The position numbers and the translations under genes are program-made. Positions 22,802 to 30,876 of a stretch of 64,000 nucleotides of DNA are shown here, piece after piece. Where the stretch lies: contig OY970200.1 of the NCBI GenBank assembly GCA_963708235.1, forward strand, positions 3,162,001 to 3,226,000, given 5' to 3'. The first letter of the stretch is position 1, and each line of letters opens with the position of its first letter. Origin of the DNA: G963708235 sp963708235. GTDB lineage: Bacteria > Actinomycetota > Acidimicrobiia > Spongiisociales > UBA5794. A model generated the notes under the pieces. That model saw only the letters and a list, made by a program, of their open reading frames with translations. It did no database searches and was not told the origin of the DNA.

Positions 22802-22918
22802 CCCACCCCACGCACGGGCGGCCCCCACTCGCCCGGACAGGACTCCGCGAGGAACCGGAGGGTGGCCCGGCTGCCAGGGCACACCGTGGTGCGCCCTGGC
22901 AGCCGAGTGGATCACTGC

Positions 22919-25900
22919 TCAGCCGTCGATTGCCTCGAAGAAGTTGACGTTGAACAGGTTCTGCGCCGTCGTCGCCGCCGGGTTGGTGTAGACCAGGTAC
23001 AGGGTGATCGTGTCACCCGGATCGGTCACCGAGGTGGTCACGAACGTCCAGTCGCCCCCGGTGTCGGGCACCGCAGCGGAACCCAACAGGGTGCCGTCAG
23101 GGGCGTCGGCCCGCACCTCGATGGTGCCACCCGGCCATCCGGCGTTGGTACGAACCCGGAACCGGAGTTCGTCGATGCCGACGAAGTTCACCGGGTCGTA
23201 GGCGGTCCAGTCGCCATGGCTGACGTTGTTGAGCCGCTGGCCACCACCTTCAGCCGGATCGGAGGCGTTCTGGGTGGTCACGCCGCTGGCCTCGGTGAAG
23301 TACTGCGCCTGCTTGCGTCGGGGCTGCAGGGTTGCCTGATCTTCACTGGTGAGCGACGGCAACCCCGGTGCGCCGTGATCGGTGTAACGGGCACTGACCA
23401 CCCAGTACAGGTTCAGGTCGGTGCCATGGTCGCCGGCCGACGTCTCGAAGGTTCCCTCACAGGCGTTCTGCTCACCCATGGGGTGGGCGTGCCCGTCATG
23501 ACCGATGGCGGTGTTGAGCACCACCTCGTCACAGTCGATGTCGCCGTCCTCCGGATCGGTGACGTCGATCTCGAAGGGGATCTCGTCGTCCCAGTCCATG
23601 AACTGGCCGTCGAGCGGCTGCACCAGTTCCACCGTCGGCGCCGTGTTGCCCACGGTGATCGTCACCGCCACCCGACCGAAACGGTCATCGGCGTCGGTGA
23701 CGGTCAGAGTCGCCGTGTACACCCCGTTGGCGGTGTAGGTGTGGGTGGGGTTGGGGTTCGTGGAGGTGGCTCCGTCACCGAACGCCCAGTGGTAGGAGAC
23801 GATCTCGCCGTCCTCCTCCGGATGGTGGCTTCCGGCGCTGGAGAAGGTCACCTCGAGCGGCGGCTGACCCGACCGTGGAACAGCGGCGGCACGCGCCACG
23901 GGGGACCGCCCGTCGGCCACGTAGTCGATTCTCGCCAGCGAGGCATCGGGGTGCTCGACGAAGAACCCTCCGCCGTACTCGAGCACATAGAGCGCCCCGT
24001 CCGGTCCGAACTCCATGTCCATCGGGCGGAAGAACGTGGTGCCGTCGAAGAACCCGCGGATCTCGAGCAGGTCGCCCTCGTCGTCGAGCACCATCTGCTT
24101 GATCATGTTGCGGGTCCACTCGTAGAACATGGCGATCCCGTCGTAGTACTCCGGGAACTTGGTGGGCGAGTCGAGGTCAGGGTCGTAGTGGTACACCGGG
24201 CCGCCCATGGGACCGCCGCCGCCGCTGCCCATCTCGGGGAACTCGGGCATCACGATGTTGTTGTGATACCAGACCTCGGCGGGGGTCATCGGTGGCAGGT
24301 CGACCAGACCGGTGTTGCGGTGGGACTCGTTGACAGGGTTGTCGCAGTCGAATGCCTCGCCGGACGCCCCGGTCGCAAAGTCGTAGTCGATGTACGGCAG
24401 CCCGTTTCCGACGCAGTACGGCCAGCCGTGGTTGCGCGGCCCGTCGAGGATCACCCACTCCACGGTGGCGCGGGGACCACGGGTCGGGCTGGGCTGGTTG
24501 GCGTCGGGTCCGTAGTCGCCCACATAGACGGTGTCGGTACGCGGATCGACGGACATCCGGAACGGGTTGCGGAAGCCCATGGCGTAGATCTCGGGCAGAC
24601 CCAGCTCCGGGTCGTACTCGCCGTCGGGGAACAGGTGATCCCATTCGCCGCCGTTGAACATGTTGTCGTCGGGAACGGTGTACGAACCGTCCTCCTGCAC
24701 GGTGATCCTCAGGATCTTGCCGCGCAGGTCGGCGGTGTTGGCGGAGGTGCGCTGGGCGTCGAACCCCGGGTTGCGCCACGGTCGTTCGTCGATCGGGGTG
24801 TAGTTGTTCGACTGGAACGGGTTGGTGTCGTCACCCGTCGACAGGTAGAGATTCCCTTCCGAGTCGAAGTCGATGTCGCCACCGACGTGACAGCACAGCC
24901 CGCGGTTGCTCGGGACCCGGAGGATCTGCTGCTCCGACGTCAGGTCGACGTACGGGTTGACCGGGTCGTCGACGAACTTGAAGCGGGAGAGCTGGTTGTA
25001 GCCGATCCACTCGTCGTAGATCGACGGGTCGGTGTCGGGTGTGCCCTCGGGCGCCGCCCCCTCGGGGAAGCCGGGGATCACCGGGGCGTAGTAGATGTAG
25101 AGCCAGTTGTTCTCCTCGAAGTCGGGATCGATGGCGATGCCCTGCATGCCGTCCTCGGAGAACTGGTACACCGGCAGGCTGGTGATGATCCTGGTGGCGG
25201 CGGTGTTCGGATCCCAGAGACGGATCTGACCCTGGCGGTTGGTGTGGAGCACACCTCCGTCGGGCAGCACCGTCATCGACATCGGCTCACCGACCTCCCG
25301 GGTCAGGATCACCTTCTCGAAGTTGTCCCACACCGTGGCGTCGCAGTCGCCTTCGACGGCACCGGCGGTCCAGGCGATGGCTCCGGCGAGAAGCGTACGG
25401 AACGAGTCGGATGCGTAGGTGCCAGGGGAGGTTCCTAGCCCGGTGTAGAGCGCACGACCTTCGTCGACGGTATGACACCAGGTGACCGGATGGTTGTGTC
25501 CCATCGATCCGCCCTCGTAGCTGTCCTCGTCGACAGTGGCCAGGATGTGGGCGTCGCCACGGAGATCGTCGTCGAAGTTGGGCACCGCATCGATGACGTC
25601 CCAGCGTGCCGGCAAGTCGGCGGTGGCGGGATGGGCGCGGTCGAGGACCCTGAGGTCGGCAGGCTGGGTGTCGGCCCAGTCGGTGGCCCTGGCGCCGAGG
25701 AGGTCTCCGTAGAAGCCCCAGTCGGGTTCCGTCGACCCGGCGGTGTTGATCCCGACGAAGCCTCCGCCGTTGCGGATGTAGTCCTCGAAGGTGGCCTGCT
25801 GGGTGTCGTCGAGGACATCCCCGTCGGTGTTGAGGAAGACCACCGTCGAGAACCGGGACAGCCGGCGCGCCGAGTCGAACTCGTTGCTCTCTCGGGTGGC

Positions 25901-26113
25901 GATGACCCGGAAGCCGTGCTCGTCGCCGAGTTGTTGGATGGCGGTGATACCGGTGCGGGTGCTGGCGGCTCTCGAGCCGTCCTCCGTCTTGGCGAAGACC
26001 AGCACGCGATATGCCGGATCCTCCTGTGCGGCGGCGCCGCCCGCCATGGCCGGTAGGACCGACAACACCATGGTGGCGACGATCAGACCGATGAGACGCT
26101 TTCTTGTCCTCAT
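22919..26113 (-). CDS. Large secreted ThuA / PQQ-type sugar dehydrogenase / PKD protein
   Basis: A 1064-residue secreted protein. The signal peptide is MRTRKRLIGLIVATMVLSVL, then PAMAGGAAAQ. Residues about 35-245 are a ThuA-like (glutamine-amidotransferase-like) domain (YRVLVFAKTEDG, YIRNGGGFVGINTAGS, MGHNHPVTWCHTVDEGRALY). About 265-720 form a glucose/sorbosone-dehydrogenase beta-propeller (GEPMSMTVLPDGGVL, GLCCHVGGDIDFDSEGNLYL, GPDGALYVLEYGGG). A PKD domain follows at about 735-820 (YHWAFGDGATSTNPNPTHTY), then an Ig-like segment and a carbohydrate-binding-module-6-like C-terminus (LNNVSHGDWTAYDPVNFVGI). The ATG at 26113 has AAGGAG ten nt upstream. It likely oxidises or binds extracellular sugars or polysaccharide. 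Confidence 0.9.
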   Translation of the reverse strand: MRTRKRLIGLIVATMVLSVLPAMAGGAAAQEDPAYRVLVFAKTEDGSRAASTRTGITAIQQLGDEHGFRVIATRESNEFDSARRLSRFSTVVFLNTDGDVLDDTQQATFEDYIRNGGGFVGINTAGSTEPDWGFYGDLLGARATDWADTQPADLRVLDRAHPATADLPARWDVIDAVPNFDDDLRGDAHILATVDEDSYEGGSMGHNHPVTWCHTVDEGRALYTGLGTSPGTYASDSFRTLLAGAIAWTAGAVEGDCDATVWDNFEKVILTREVGEPMSMTVLPDGGVLHTNRQGQIRLWDPNTAATRIITSLPVYQFSEDGMQGIAIDPDFEENNWLYIYYAPVIPGFPEGAAPEGTPDTDPSIYDEWIGYNQLSRFKFVDDPVNPYVDLTSEQQILRVPSNRGLCCHVGGDIDFDSEGNLYLSTGDDTNPFQSNNYTPIDERPWRNPGFDAQRTSANTADLRGKILRITVQEDGSYTVPDDNMFNGGEWDHLFPDGEYDPELGLPEIYAMGFRNPFRMSVDPRTDTVYVGDYGPDANQPSPTRGPRATVEWVILDGPRNHGWPYCVGNGLPYIDYDFATGASGEAFDCDNPVNESHRNTGLVDLPPMTPAEVWYHNNIVMPEFPEMGSGGGGPMGGPVYHYDPDLDSPTKFPEYYDGIAMFYEWTRNMIKQMVLDDEGDLLEIRGFFDGTTFFRPMDMEFGPDGALYVLEYGGGFFVEHPDASLARIDYVADGRSPVARAAAVPRSGQPPLEVTFSSAGSHHPEEDGEIVSYHWAFGDGATSTNPNPTHTYTANGVYTATLTVTDADDRFGRVAVTITVGNTAPTVELVQPLDGQFMDWDDEIPFEIDVTDPEDGDIDCDEVVLNTAIGHDGHAHPMGEQNACEGTFETSAGDHGTDLNLYWVVSARYTDHGAPGLPSLTSEDQATLQPRRKQAQYFTEASGVTTQNASDPAEGGGQRLNNVSHGDWTAYDPVNFVGIDELRFRVRTNAGWPGGTIEVRADAPDGTLLGSAAVPDTGGDWTFVTTSVTDPGDTITLYLVYTNPAATTAQNLFNVNFFEAIDG

Positions 26114-26458
26114 GGGAACCAAACTCCTTCGGGGGGTTCGCGATGACCGAGGTCGGGGAGAGCCCGAGTCGCGCCTGTCACCCCTCCGGCGAGGTGGCGA
26201 CCCAAGGAGGGGCCGTGCGTCGCACCCGCAACGGTTGGTCCTCGAGACCGCTCAAGTCTCTCCACTTGCGTCGAAACTACCCGACCTTCCGTCGTTTGTA
26301 AATAAAGTTACGCTGAGTTGGCGACCTGCTCCCGCCACACCGAACACCCCCTTTCCTCCGATCGGTGGCGCCCGGACCGGGAGGACGCGACAGGATCGAT
26401 GTGGGTAGAGTCGGTTGACGACCGCCTTTCTACACCAAGAACCGGGTCACGATTCGAG
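26114..26458. promoter_or_regulatory. 345-bp divergent intergenic region
   Basis: It separates the secreted dehydrogenase (-) from the histidine kinase (+). It contains an A/T-rich island, TTTGTAAATAAAGTTA at 26295-26310, in otherwise GC-rich DNA, a likely promoter or operator core. No convincing -35/-10 pair could be fixed. The kinase could start earlier, at ATG 26399, which would shorten this region. Confidence 0.4.
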
Positions 26459-28153
26459 ATGACGGTGCACACTCCTACCGCCACCAACAACACGTTGGAG
26501 ATCTATGCGGCGCTGCTCCAGGAGAAGCTGAGCGGCGATGCGGCGCTGCTCGCCAGCCAGGAGATGCTCCAGCTCCTGATGGATTCCCTCGCCGACGCCG
26601 TGTGGTGGAAGGACACCCGCTCGCGGTACCTGGGATGCAACCGGGTATTCGCCTCGTTCGCCGGAGTCGAGCCCGCCGAACTGATCGGGAAGACCGACCG
26701 CGAGATGCCCTGGGCGGACAACGACGCCTACAGCGCCGACTGGTTCATCGGGTGGGACCAGGTGGTGATGGAGTCGGGGAACTCGAAGTTCGGCATCGTC
26801 GAGCAGATCCGCTCGGCGGCCGGCGAGCCGCGTTGGGTGGCGACCAACAAGATCCCGCTGCGTGATCCGTCGGGCGAGATCATCGGGATCCTCGGCACCT
26901 TCCAGGACGTCACCGAGCGCCGCAACGCCGAGGAGGAACTTCGCCGTACCCTCGACGAGTTGGACGAACGGGTCCGGCAACGCACCGGGGACCTGGTGCG
27001 GGCCAACGAGAGCCTTCGCCGCGAGGTGGACGAGCGGGTCCGGCTCCAGGCCGAGGAGCGCCAGCAGCGCGCCTATGCCGACGCCCTCCGGGAGTTGGCA
27101 GCCACCACCACCGCCACTCTCGACCTCGATGCGGTACTGGAACGCGTCGTCGCCGTTGTCGAACGGCTGGTCACCAACGACTTCACCGCCATCATTCTCA
27201 ACGTCGACGGCGAACTCGATCTGGCTCGCCATGCCACCGGTTTCGGGTACGGGGTCAGCGATCCCGACGAATGCGACCTGTCACGACTCACCATCATCGA
27301 GGCGCTCGCCGACGATCCGACCCGCCCGGTGGTGGTCGAGGACCCTCCCCATGCCATGGGGGAAGCCCATTGCGTCCTCGGCGCCCCGATGTCGCTCGGT
27401 GAGCACGTCGTGGGATACGTCATCGTGGAAAGCGCCACCCCGGGGTTCTTCGCCGCCGGTCACGCCGAGCGACTCGGCGCCGTCGCCGACCAGGCCGCCG
27501 CCGCCGTGTCCAACGTACGGCTCTTCCACAAGGCCTCGGAACTGGCCGCCCTCGAGGAGCGGCAACGGCTGGCGCGGGAACTGCACGATGCGGTGAACCA
27601 GGCGCTGTGGACGGCATCGCTCACCGCCGACAACATCCTTCGCTCGATCGGCAACGGCGAGGCGGTCCGCGATCAGGCCGAGAGGCTTCGACGCCTGACC
27701 AGGGGAGCCTTGGCGGAGATGCGGACCCTGCTGTTGGAGCTGCGCCCGACCGAGCTCACCGAGCTGGCCATCGACGATCTGGTGGCTCAATTGGCCACGG
27801 CCATCTCCAGCCGCAAGGCGCTCGACGTGGTGGTCGATCTGGAACCCGTCGAACTCGACCCGGAACGGAAGCTGGCGTTCTACCGCATCGCCCAGGAGGC
27901 CCTCAACAACGTGGCCCGCCACGCCGAGGCGAGCAGGGTGGAGGTCCGCCTCACCGGCGGACCGCCGATCGAGCTTCTCGTGGTCGACGACGGGGTCGGT
28001 TTCGACTCGAGTGTCGTGCGATCGGGGCATCTCGGGTTGTCGATCATGGCGGAGCGGGCCGCCGCCATCGGCGCCGACCTCGAGGTGGAGACAACCGAGT
28101 CCGGAGGCACCTCGCTGCGTCTATCCCTCGCCCCCGGGGATCATGATGGCTGA
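26459..28153 (+). CDS. PAS-GAF sensor histidine kinase, NarL/HisKA_3 class
   Basis: A 564-residue, apparently soluble kinase. A PAS domain (about 35-155, VWWKDTRSRYLGCNRVFASF ... GTFQDVTERRNAEEEL) is followed by a coiled coil (about 155-195) and a GAF domain (about 205-360). Then come the HisKA_3 dimerisation helix with the phospho-accepting H in RLARELHDAVNQALW and an HATPase_c with N-box EALNNVARHAEAS, VVDDGVGF and GLSIMAERAAAIGA. It overlaps its response regulator. No membrane helix is present, so the signal is cytoplasmic, perhaps redox or a small molecule. ATG 26459 is chosen because the domains begin soon after; ATG 26399 is possible. Confidence 0.9.
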   Translation: MTVHTPTATNNTLEIYAALLQEKLSGDAALLASQEMLQLLMDSLADAVWWKDTRSRYLGCNRVFASFAGVEPAELIGKTDREMPWADNDAYSADWFIGWDQVVMESGNSKFGIVEQIRSAAGEPRWVATNKIPLRDPSGEIIGILGTFQDVTERRNAEEELRRTLDELDERVRQRTGDLVRANESLRREVDERVRLQAEERQQRAYADALRELAATTTATLDLDAVLERVVAVVERLVTNDFTAIILNVDGELDLARHATGFGYGVSDPDECDLSRLTIIEALADDPTRPVVVEDPPHAMGEAHCVLGAPMSLGEHVVGYVIVESATPGFFAAGHAERLGAVADQAAAAVSNVRLFHKASELAALEERQRLARELHDAVNQALWTASLTADNILRSIGNGEAVRDQAERLRRLTRGALAEMRTLLLELRPTELTELAIDDLVAQLATAISSRKALDVVVDLEPVELDPERKLAFYRIAQEALNNVARHAEASRVEVRLTGGPPIELLVVDDGVGFDSSVVRSGHLGLSIMAERAAAIGADLEVETTESGGTSLRLSLAPGDHDG

Positions 28154-28787
28154 TCCGATCCGCATCGTCGTGGTCGACGACCATGATCTGCTCCGCGAGG
28201 GCGTCGTGAGCTGTCTGCAGGCATTCGATGATCTGATCGTGGTCGGCGAGGCCTCGAACGGCGTCGCCGCCCTGGGTCTGATCGAGAGCGAAACCCCCGA
28301 CGTCGTCCTGATCGATCTGGTGATGCCGGGGCTCGGCGGGATCGGCCTGATCACCCGGATCAGGGAGACGAACGCCGACATCGGCCTCCTGGTGCTGAGC
28401 AGCTTCGCCGAGAGCGCCCTGGTGCGTGAGGCGTTGGCGGCCGGCGCCGACGGCTACCTCGTCAAGAGCATCGACGCCGAAGGCCTGGCCCGCAGCGTCC
28501 GCTCGACGGCTCGCGGGCAGAAGGTGTTCGCTCCCGAGGTCCGCAAGGCGCTCACCGAGCGAACCGGCGATGTCGACGATGTGCTCACCCGGTTCACCCG
28601 TCGCGAGCGCGAGATCGCCGATCTGCTGGCCCGGGGGATGACCAATGCCGAGATCGCATCGGAGCTGTCGGTGAGCATCTTCACGGTGAAGAACCACGTC
28701 AGCAACATCCTGATGAAGCTGCATTCCCGCTCCCGCACCGAGGCGGTCGCCGTGATCCTGCGTGGCGGCATCGGCGGCGTCGGCTGA
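28143..28787 (+). CDS. NarL/FixJ-family response regulator
   Basis: A 214-residue regulator overlapping the kinase gene by 11 nt, so the pair is translationally coupled. The receiver domain has VVVDDHDLLREG (acidic pair), the phospho-acceptor D in VVLIDLVMPG, and the conserved K in GADGYLVKSID. The C-terminal LuxR-type HTH is FTRREREIADLLARGMTNAEI, then ASELSVSIFTVKNHVSNILM. ATG 28143 or 28146 may be used. Its targets may include the two copies of the GGACTAGTTCC motif at 28812 and 30758. Confidence 0.93.
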   Translation: MMADPIRIVVVDDHDLLREGVVSCLQAFDDLIVVGEASNGVAALGLIESETPDVVLIDLVMPGLGGIGLITRIRETNADIGLLVLSSFAESALVREALAAGADGYLVKSIDAEGLARSVRSTARGQKVFAPEVRKALTERTGDVDDVLTRFTRREREIADLLARGMTNAEIASELSVSIFTVKNHVSNILMKLHSRSRTEAVAVILRGGIGGVG

Positions 28788-28811
28788 CCCGGATCGGCGA
28801 CAGGTCCGTTC

Positions 28812-28834
28812 GGACTAGTTCCTTTGGCCCCCCC
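28812..28834 (+). promoter_or_regulatory. First copy of a 23-bp GGACTAGTTCC motif
   Basis: GGACTAGTTCCTTTGGCC followed by a C run, identical to 30758-30780. GGAC-N4-TTCC is one base off the GGAC-N4-GTCC dyad bound by NarL/DosR-type regulators. It lies 25 bp after the response-regulator stop and 76 bp before the epimerase gene. Confidence 0.5.
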
Positions 28835-28909
28835 GGCACCGGTTCCGCCGCCCCTGTCAATCTTTCGGGCGATCGGTCACAGTGGGCGGCACGCCAGGCA
28901 CGGGACGTC

Positions 28910-29884
28910 ATGACGCTCGACAATCAGCATTTCTTCGTCACCGGTGCGTGCGGCCCGACCGGGTCCTGGGTGCTCAAGACCCTGATCGGCCGGGGGGCCA
29001 AGGTCACGGCGTTCGACGGCGAGAACGACGACCGGCGCCTCCGCCTCATCCAGCCATGGGCAGAACAGGGCGACCTGCGACGGGTGGTCGGCGATGTCGC
29101 CGACCTGACCACCGTCGTCAAAGCGATGAAGGGCGCCACCCATGTCATCCATCTCACCCGGTCGGCTCCTCAGCCGGCGACCGAGACGGCGACGACGGCG
29201 ATCCGCCGGATCGTGGGAGGCGGACTGACCGTGATCGAGGCCGGACGACGATGTGGCGTCTCGGCGCTGGTCTACGACCTGCCCGGCGACGCCCTCGGTA
29301 CGGCGGGTCCGCCGCTGTACCCGAAGTCGGCCGGGGACCCGGGCTTCGAGAACCTGCTGGCCTACGCCGCATATCAGCTCTGGACCTCCTGCCACATCCC
29401 CACGGCAGGCATTCGGGTCGGCGGAGTGTACGGTGCGGGCCAGAACGAAGGACGGATGTCGACGTTGACCGAAACCATCGCGGCGGCGGTGCGCAACGTC
29501 CCATTGGCGGTTCCCACCACCGAGCCGGTCTCGGTCCACTATGTCGCCGATGTCGCCACCGCCCTCGTCGAAGCGGCAACCCGGGTGCAAACGGGAGCCA
29601 CGGTGATCGATCTCCCCGGGCATCATCTCCGTGTCGACGAGTTCGTCGCCATCGTTCAGGAACTGACCGGCAACGAAACGGTCCAGGTCCACCCGGAGCG
29701 GTCCCCCGCCGATGCCCTTCCCCCACCCGAGACCGCCGGGGCCGCCCCCAACGGCGACGGCGTCCACGCTTCGGGTCTCACCGACCTCCATCGCACCGCC
29801 ATCCGTGACGGAGTGCGCGGCACCCTCGAACTCCTCCGCTGGGCCCCAGAGGACCTCTACCCCGCCCTCACCGTCGACCGCTGA
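28910..29884 (+). CDS. NAD(P)-dependent epimerase/dehydratase-like protein, atypical
   Basis: A 324-residue extended-SDR protein. The cofactor motif is FVTGACGPTGSWVLKTL, followed by the acidic VTAFDGENDD. HVIHLT and the late RVGGVYGAGQNEG (the usual NVYGP position) keep the fold. At the catalytic helix, where YxxxK is expected, the sequence reads LLAYAAYQLW, so the lysine is replaced by Gln; activity may be altered or lost. It has a Pro/Ala-rich C-terminal linker. It is the first gene after the GGACTAGTTCC motif and so may be controlled by the two-component system. Confidence 0.75.
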   Translation: MTLDNQHFFVTGACGPTGSWVLKTLIGRGAKVTAFDGENDDRRLRLIQPWAEQGDLRRVVGDVADLTTVVKAMKGATHVIHLTRSAPQPATETATTAIRRIVGGGLTVIEAGRRCGVSALVYDLPGDALGTAGPPLYPKSAGDPGFENLLAYAAYQLWTSCHIPTAGIRVGGVYGAGQNEGRMSTLTETIAAAVRNVPLAVPTTEPVSVHYVADVATALVEAATRVQTGATVIDLPGHHLRVDEFVAIVQELTGNETVQVHPERSPADALPPPETAGAAPNGDGVHASGLTDLHRTAIRDGVRGTLELLRWAPEDLYPALTVDR

Positions 29885-29924
29885 GCCATGACCCTCCGCC
29901 CCTGATCATCCGTCCAGGCCCTGC

Positions 29925-30720
29925 CCTCCCCGGCGGGGTAGGGAAGGGCGGGAGGGCCAGGGAAAGGGCAACACTCCCACACCACAGATCCCGTCAGGCA
30001 GCGAGGGAGAACCGACCCGTACTCTGCCCACAGGCCCCTTCTGGCCCTCCCCTCCTCGGCAGGAGGGGTGGCTGCGGACGCCTTTGCGGCCGCTGCCGGG
30101 GCGGAGCGCGACGCCAAATGTCCGCATCGCCCGCAGCGTCACCGATGGCACGACACCGCGCCACGAAACCCCGAACGCGCCGACCCGCACGCGACAAGTC
30201 GACCAAGAAAAACAACGACCTCGCGCCCCGCCCCACCTCCTCCCAGAACCTCGGAGGCACCCCGCCCCCCAGGGCGGGGAGGGCCAAGAAGGACCCTGGC
30301 GGACGCAGACGCGGCGCAGCGTCACCGATGGCACGACACCGCGCCACGAACCCCGAACGCGCAGACCCGCACACGACAAGCCGACCAAGAAAACGACTAC
30401 CTCGCGCCCCGCCCCACCTCCTCGCAGAACCTCGGAGGCACCCCGCCCCCCAGGGGTCTGTCGATTTACTCCGTCCGCCGATTTCGGGCCGTTGGGGCAC
30501 AAGGGTTTCGGAGCGCCCAGATTGCCGATCCGGAGGTATTCCGACGCTCCCCCAGGGCGGGGAGGGCCGAGAAGGACCCTGGCGGACGCAGACGCGGCGC
30601 AGCGTCACCGAATGGTACGAAACCGCTCCACGAACCCCGAACGCGCAGACCCGCACGCGACAAGTCGACCAAGAAAACGACGACCTCGCGCCCCGCCCCA
30701 ACCTCCTCCATGACACGCCA
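29925..30720. repeat. GC-rich dispersed repeat cluster A
   Basis: An intergenic cluster between the epimerase gene and the pentose operon. About 160-190-bp units share CACGAACCCCGAACGCG, GACAAGTCGACCAAGAAAA, CTCGCGCCCCGCCCC, CTCGGAGGCACCCCGCCCC and AGGGCGGGGAGGGCC. Units begin near 30148, 30325 and 30620, the last truncated. Segment 30045-30117 (CCCTCCCCTCCTCGGCAGG, GGTGGCTGCGGACGC, GGGGCGGAGCGCGACGCC) is nearly the same as the end of the 144-bp array at 62521-63312, tying the clusters together. No supported gene lies in 29885-30876. Confidence 0.8.
30455..30551. mobile_element. About 97-bp insertion inside a repeat unit (MITE-like)
   Basis: In the second unit of cluster A the run CGCCCCCCAGGGCGGGG is split. 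CCAGG occurs at 30450-30454 and again at 30552-30556, with unrelated sequence between, whereas the first unit is continuous. The ends of the insert are imperfect inverted repeats (GTCGATTTACTCCG at the left; the right end read in reverse is GTCGGAATACCTCCG). A 5-bp direct repeat with inverted ends suggests a small non-autonomous transposed element. Confidence 0.45.
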
Positions 30721-30757
30721 GACCGCATCTTGCTCTCGGTGTGCGCATGCGGCTCGA

Positions 30758-30780
30758 GGACTAGTTCCTTTGGCCCCCCT
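30758..30780 (+). promoter_or_regulatory. Second copy of the GGACTAGTTCC motif, upstream of the pentose operon
   Basis: Identical over 23 bp to 28812-28834. It lies 97 bp before the first transporter gene (30877) and directly upstream of a strong hairpin. A shared site would link the pentose operon and the epimerase gene to one regulator, plausibly the NarL-type protein at 28143. Confidence 0.5.
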
Positions 30781-30799
30781 CTTATGGACCGGTTCTTAT

Positions 30800-30829
30800 C
30801 GGTCGGCCGACCCTTTCGGCGGCCGACCG
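30800..30829 (+). promoter_or_regulatory. 10-bp perfect hairpin in the pentose operon leader
   Basis: CGGTCGGCCG (30800-30809) pairs perfectly with CGGCCGACCG (30820-30829), with loop ACCCTTTCGG. No T-tract follows. It lies 47 bp upstream of the first transporter gene and could be a repressor palindrome or an mRNA leader structure. Confidence 0.5.
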
Positions 30830-30876
30830 GTCTCCGTACCTTGACGCCGCAGAAGGATCCCCCAGCTTTGCAGTAG

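Noticed and set aside
22862..25438. 858-codon plus-strand frame opposite the secreted dehydrogenase
   Set aside because: Antisense shadow of a clearly conserved multidomain protein; it is Val/Gly/Arg-rich and without recognisable domains.
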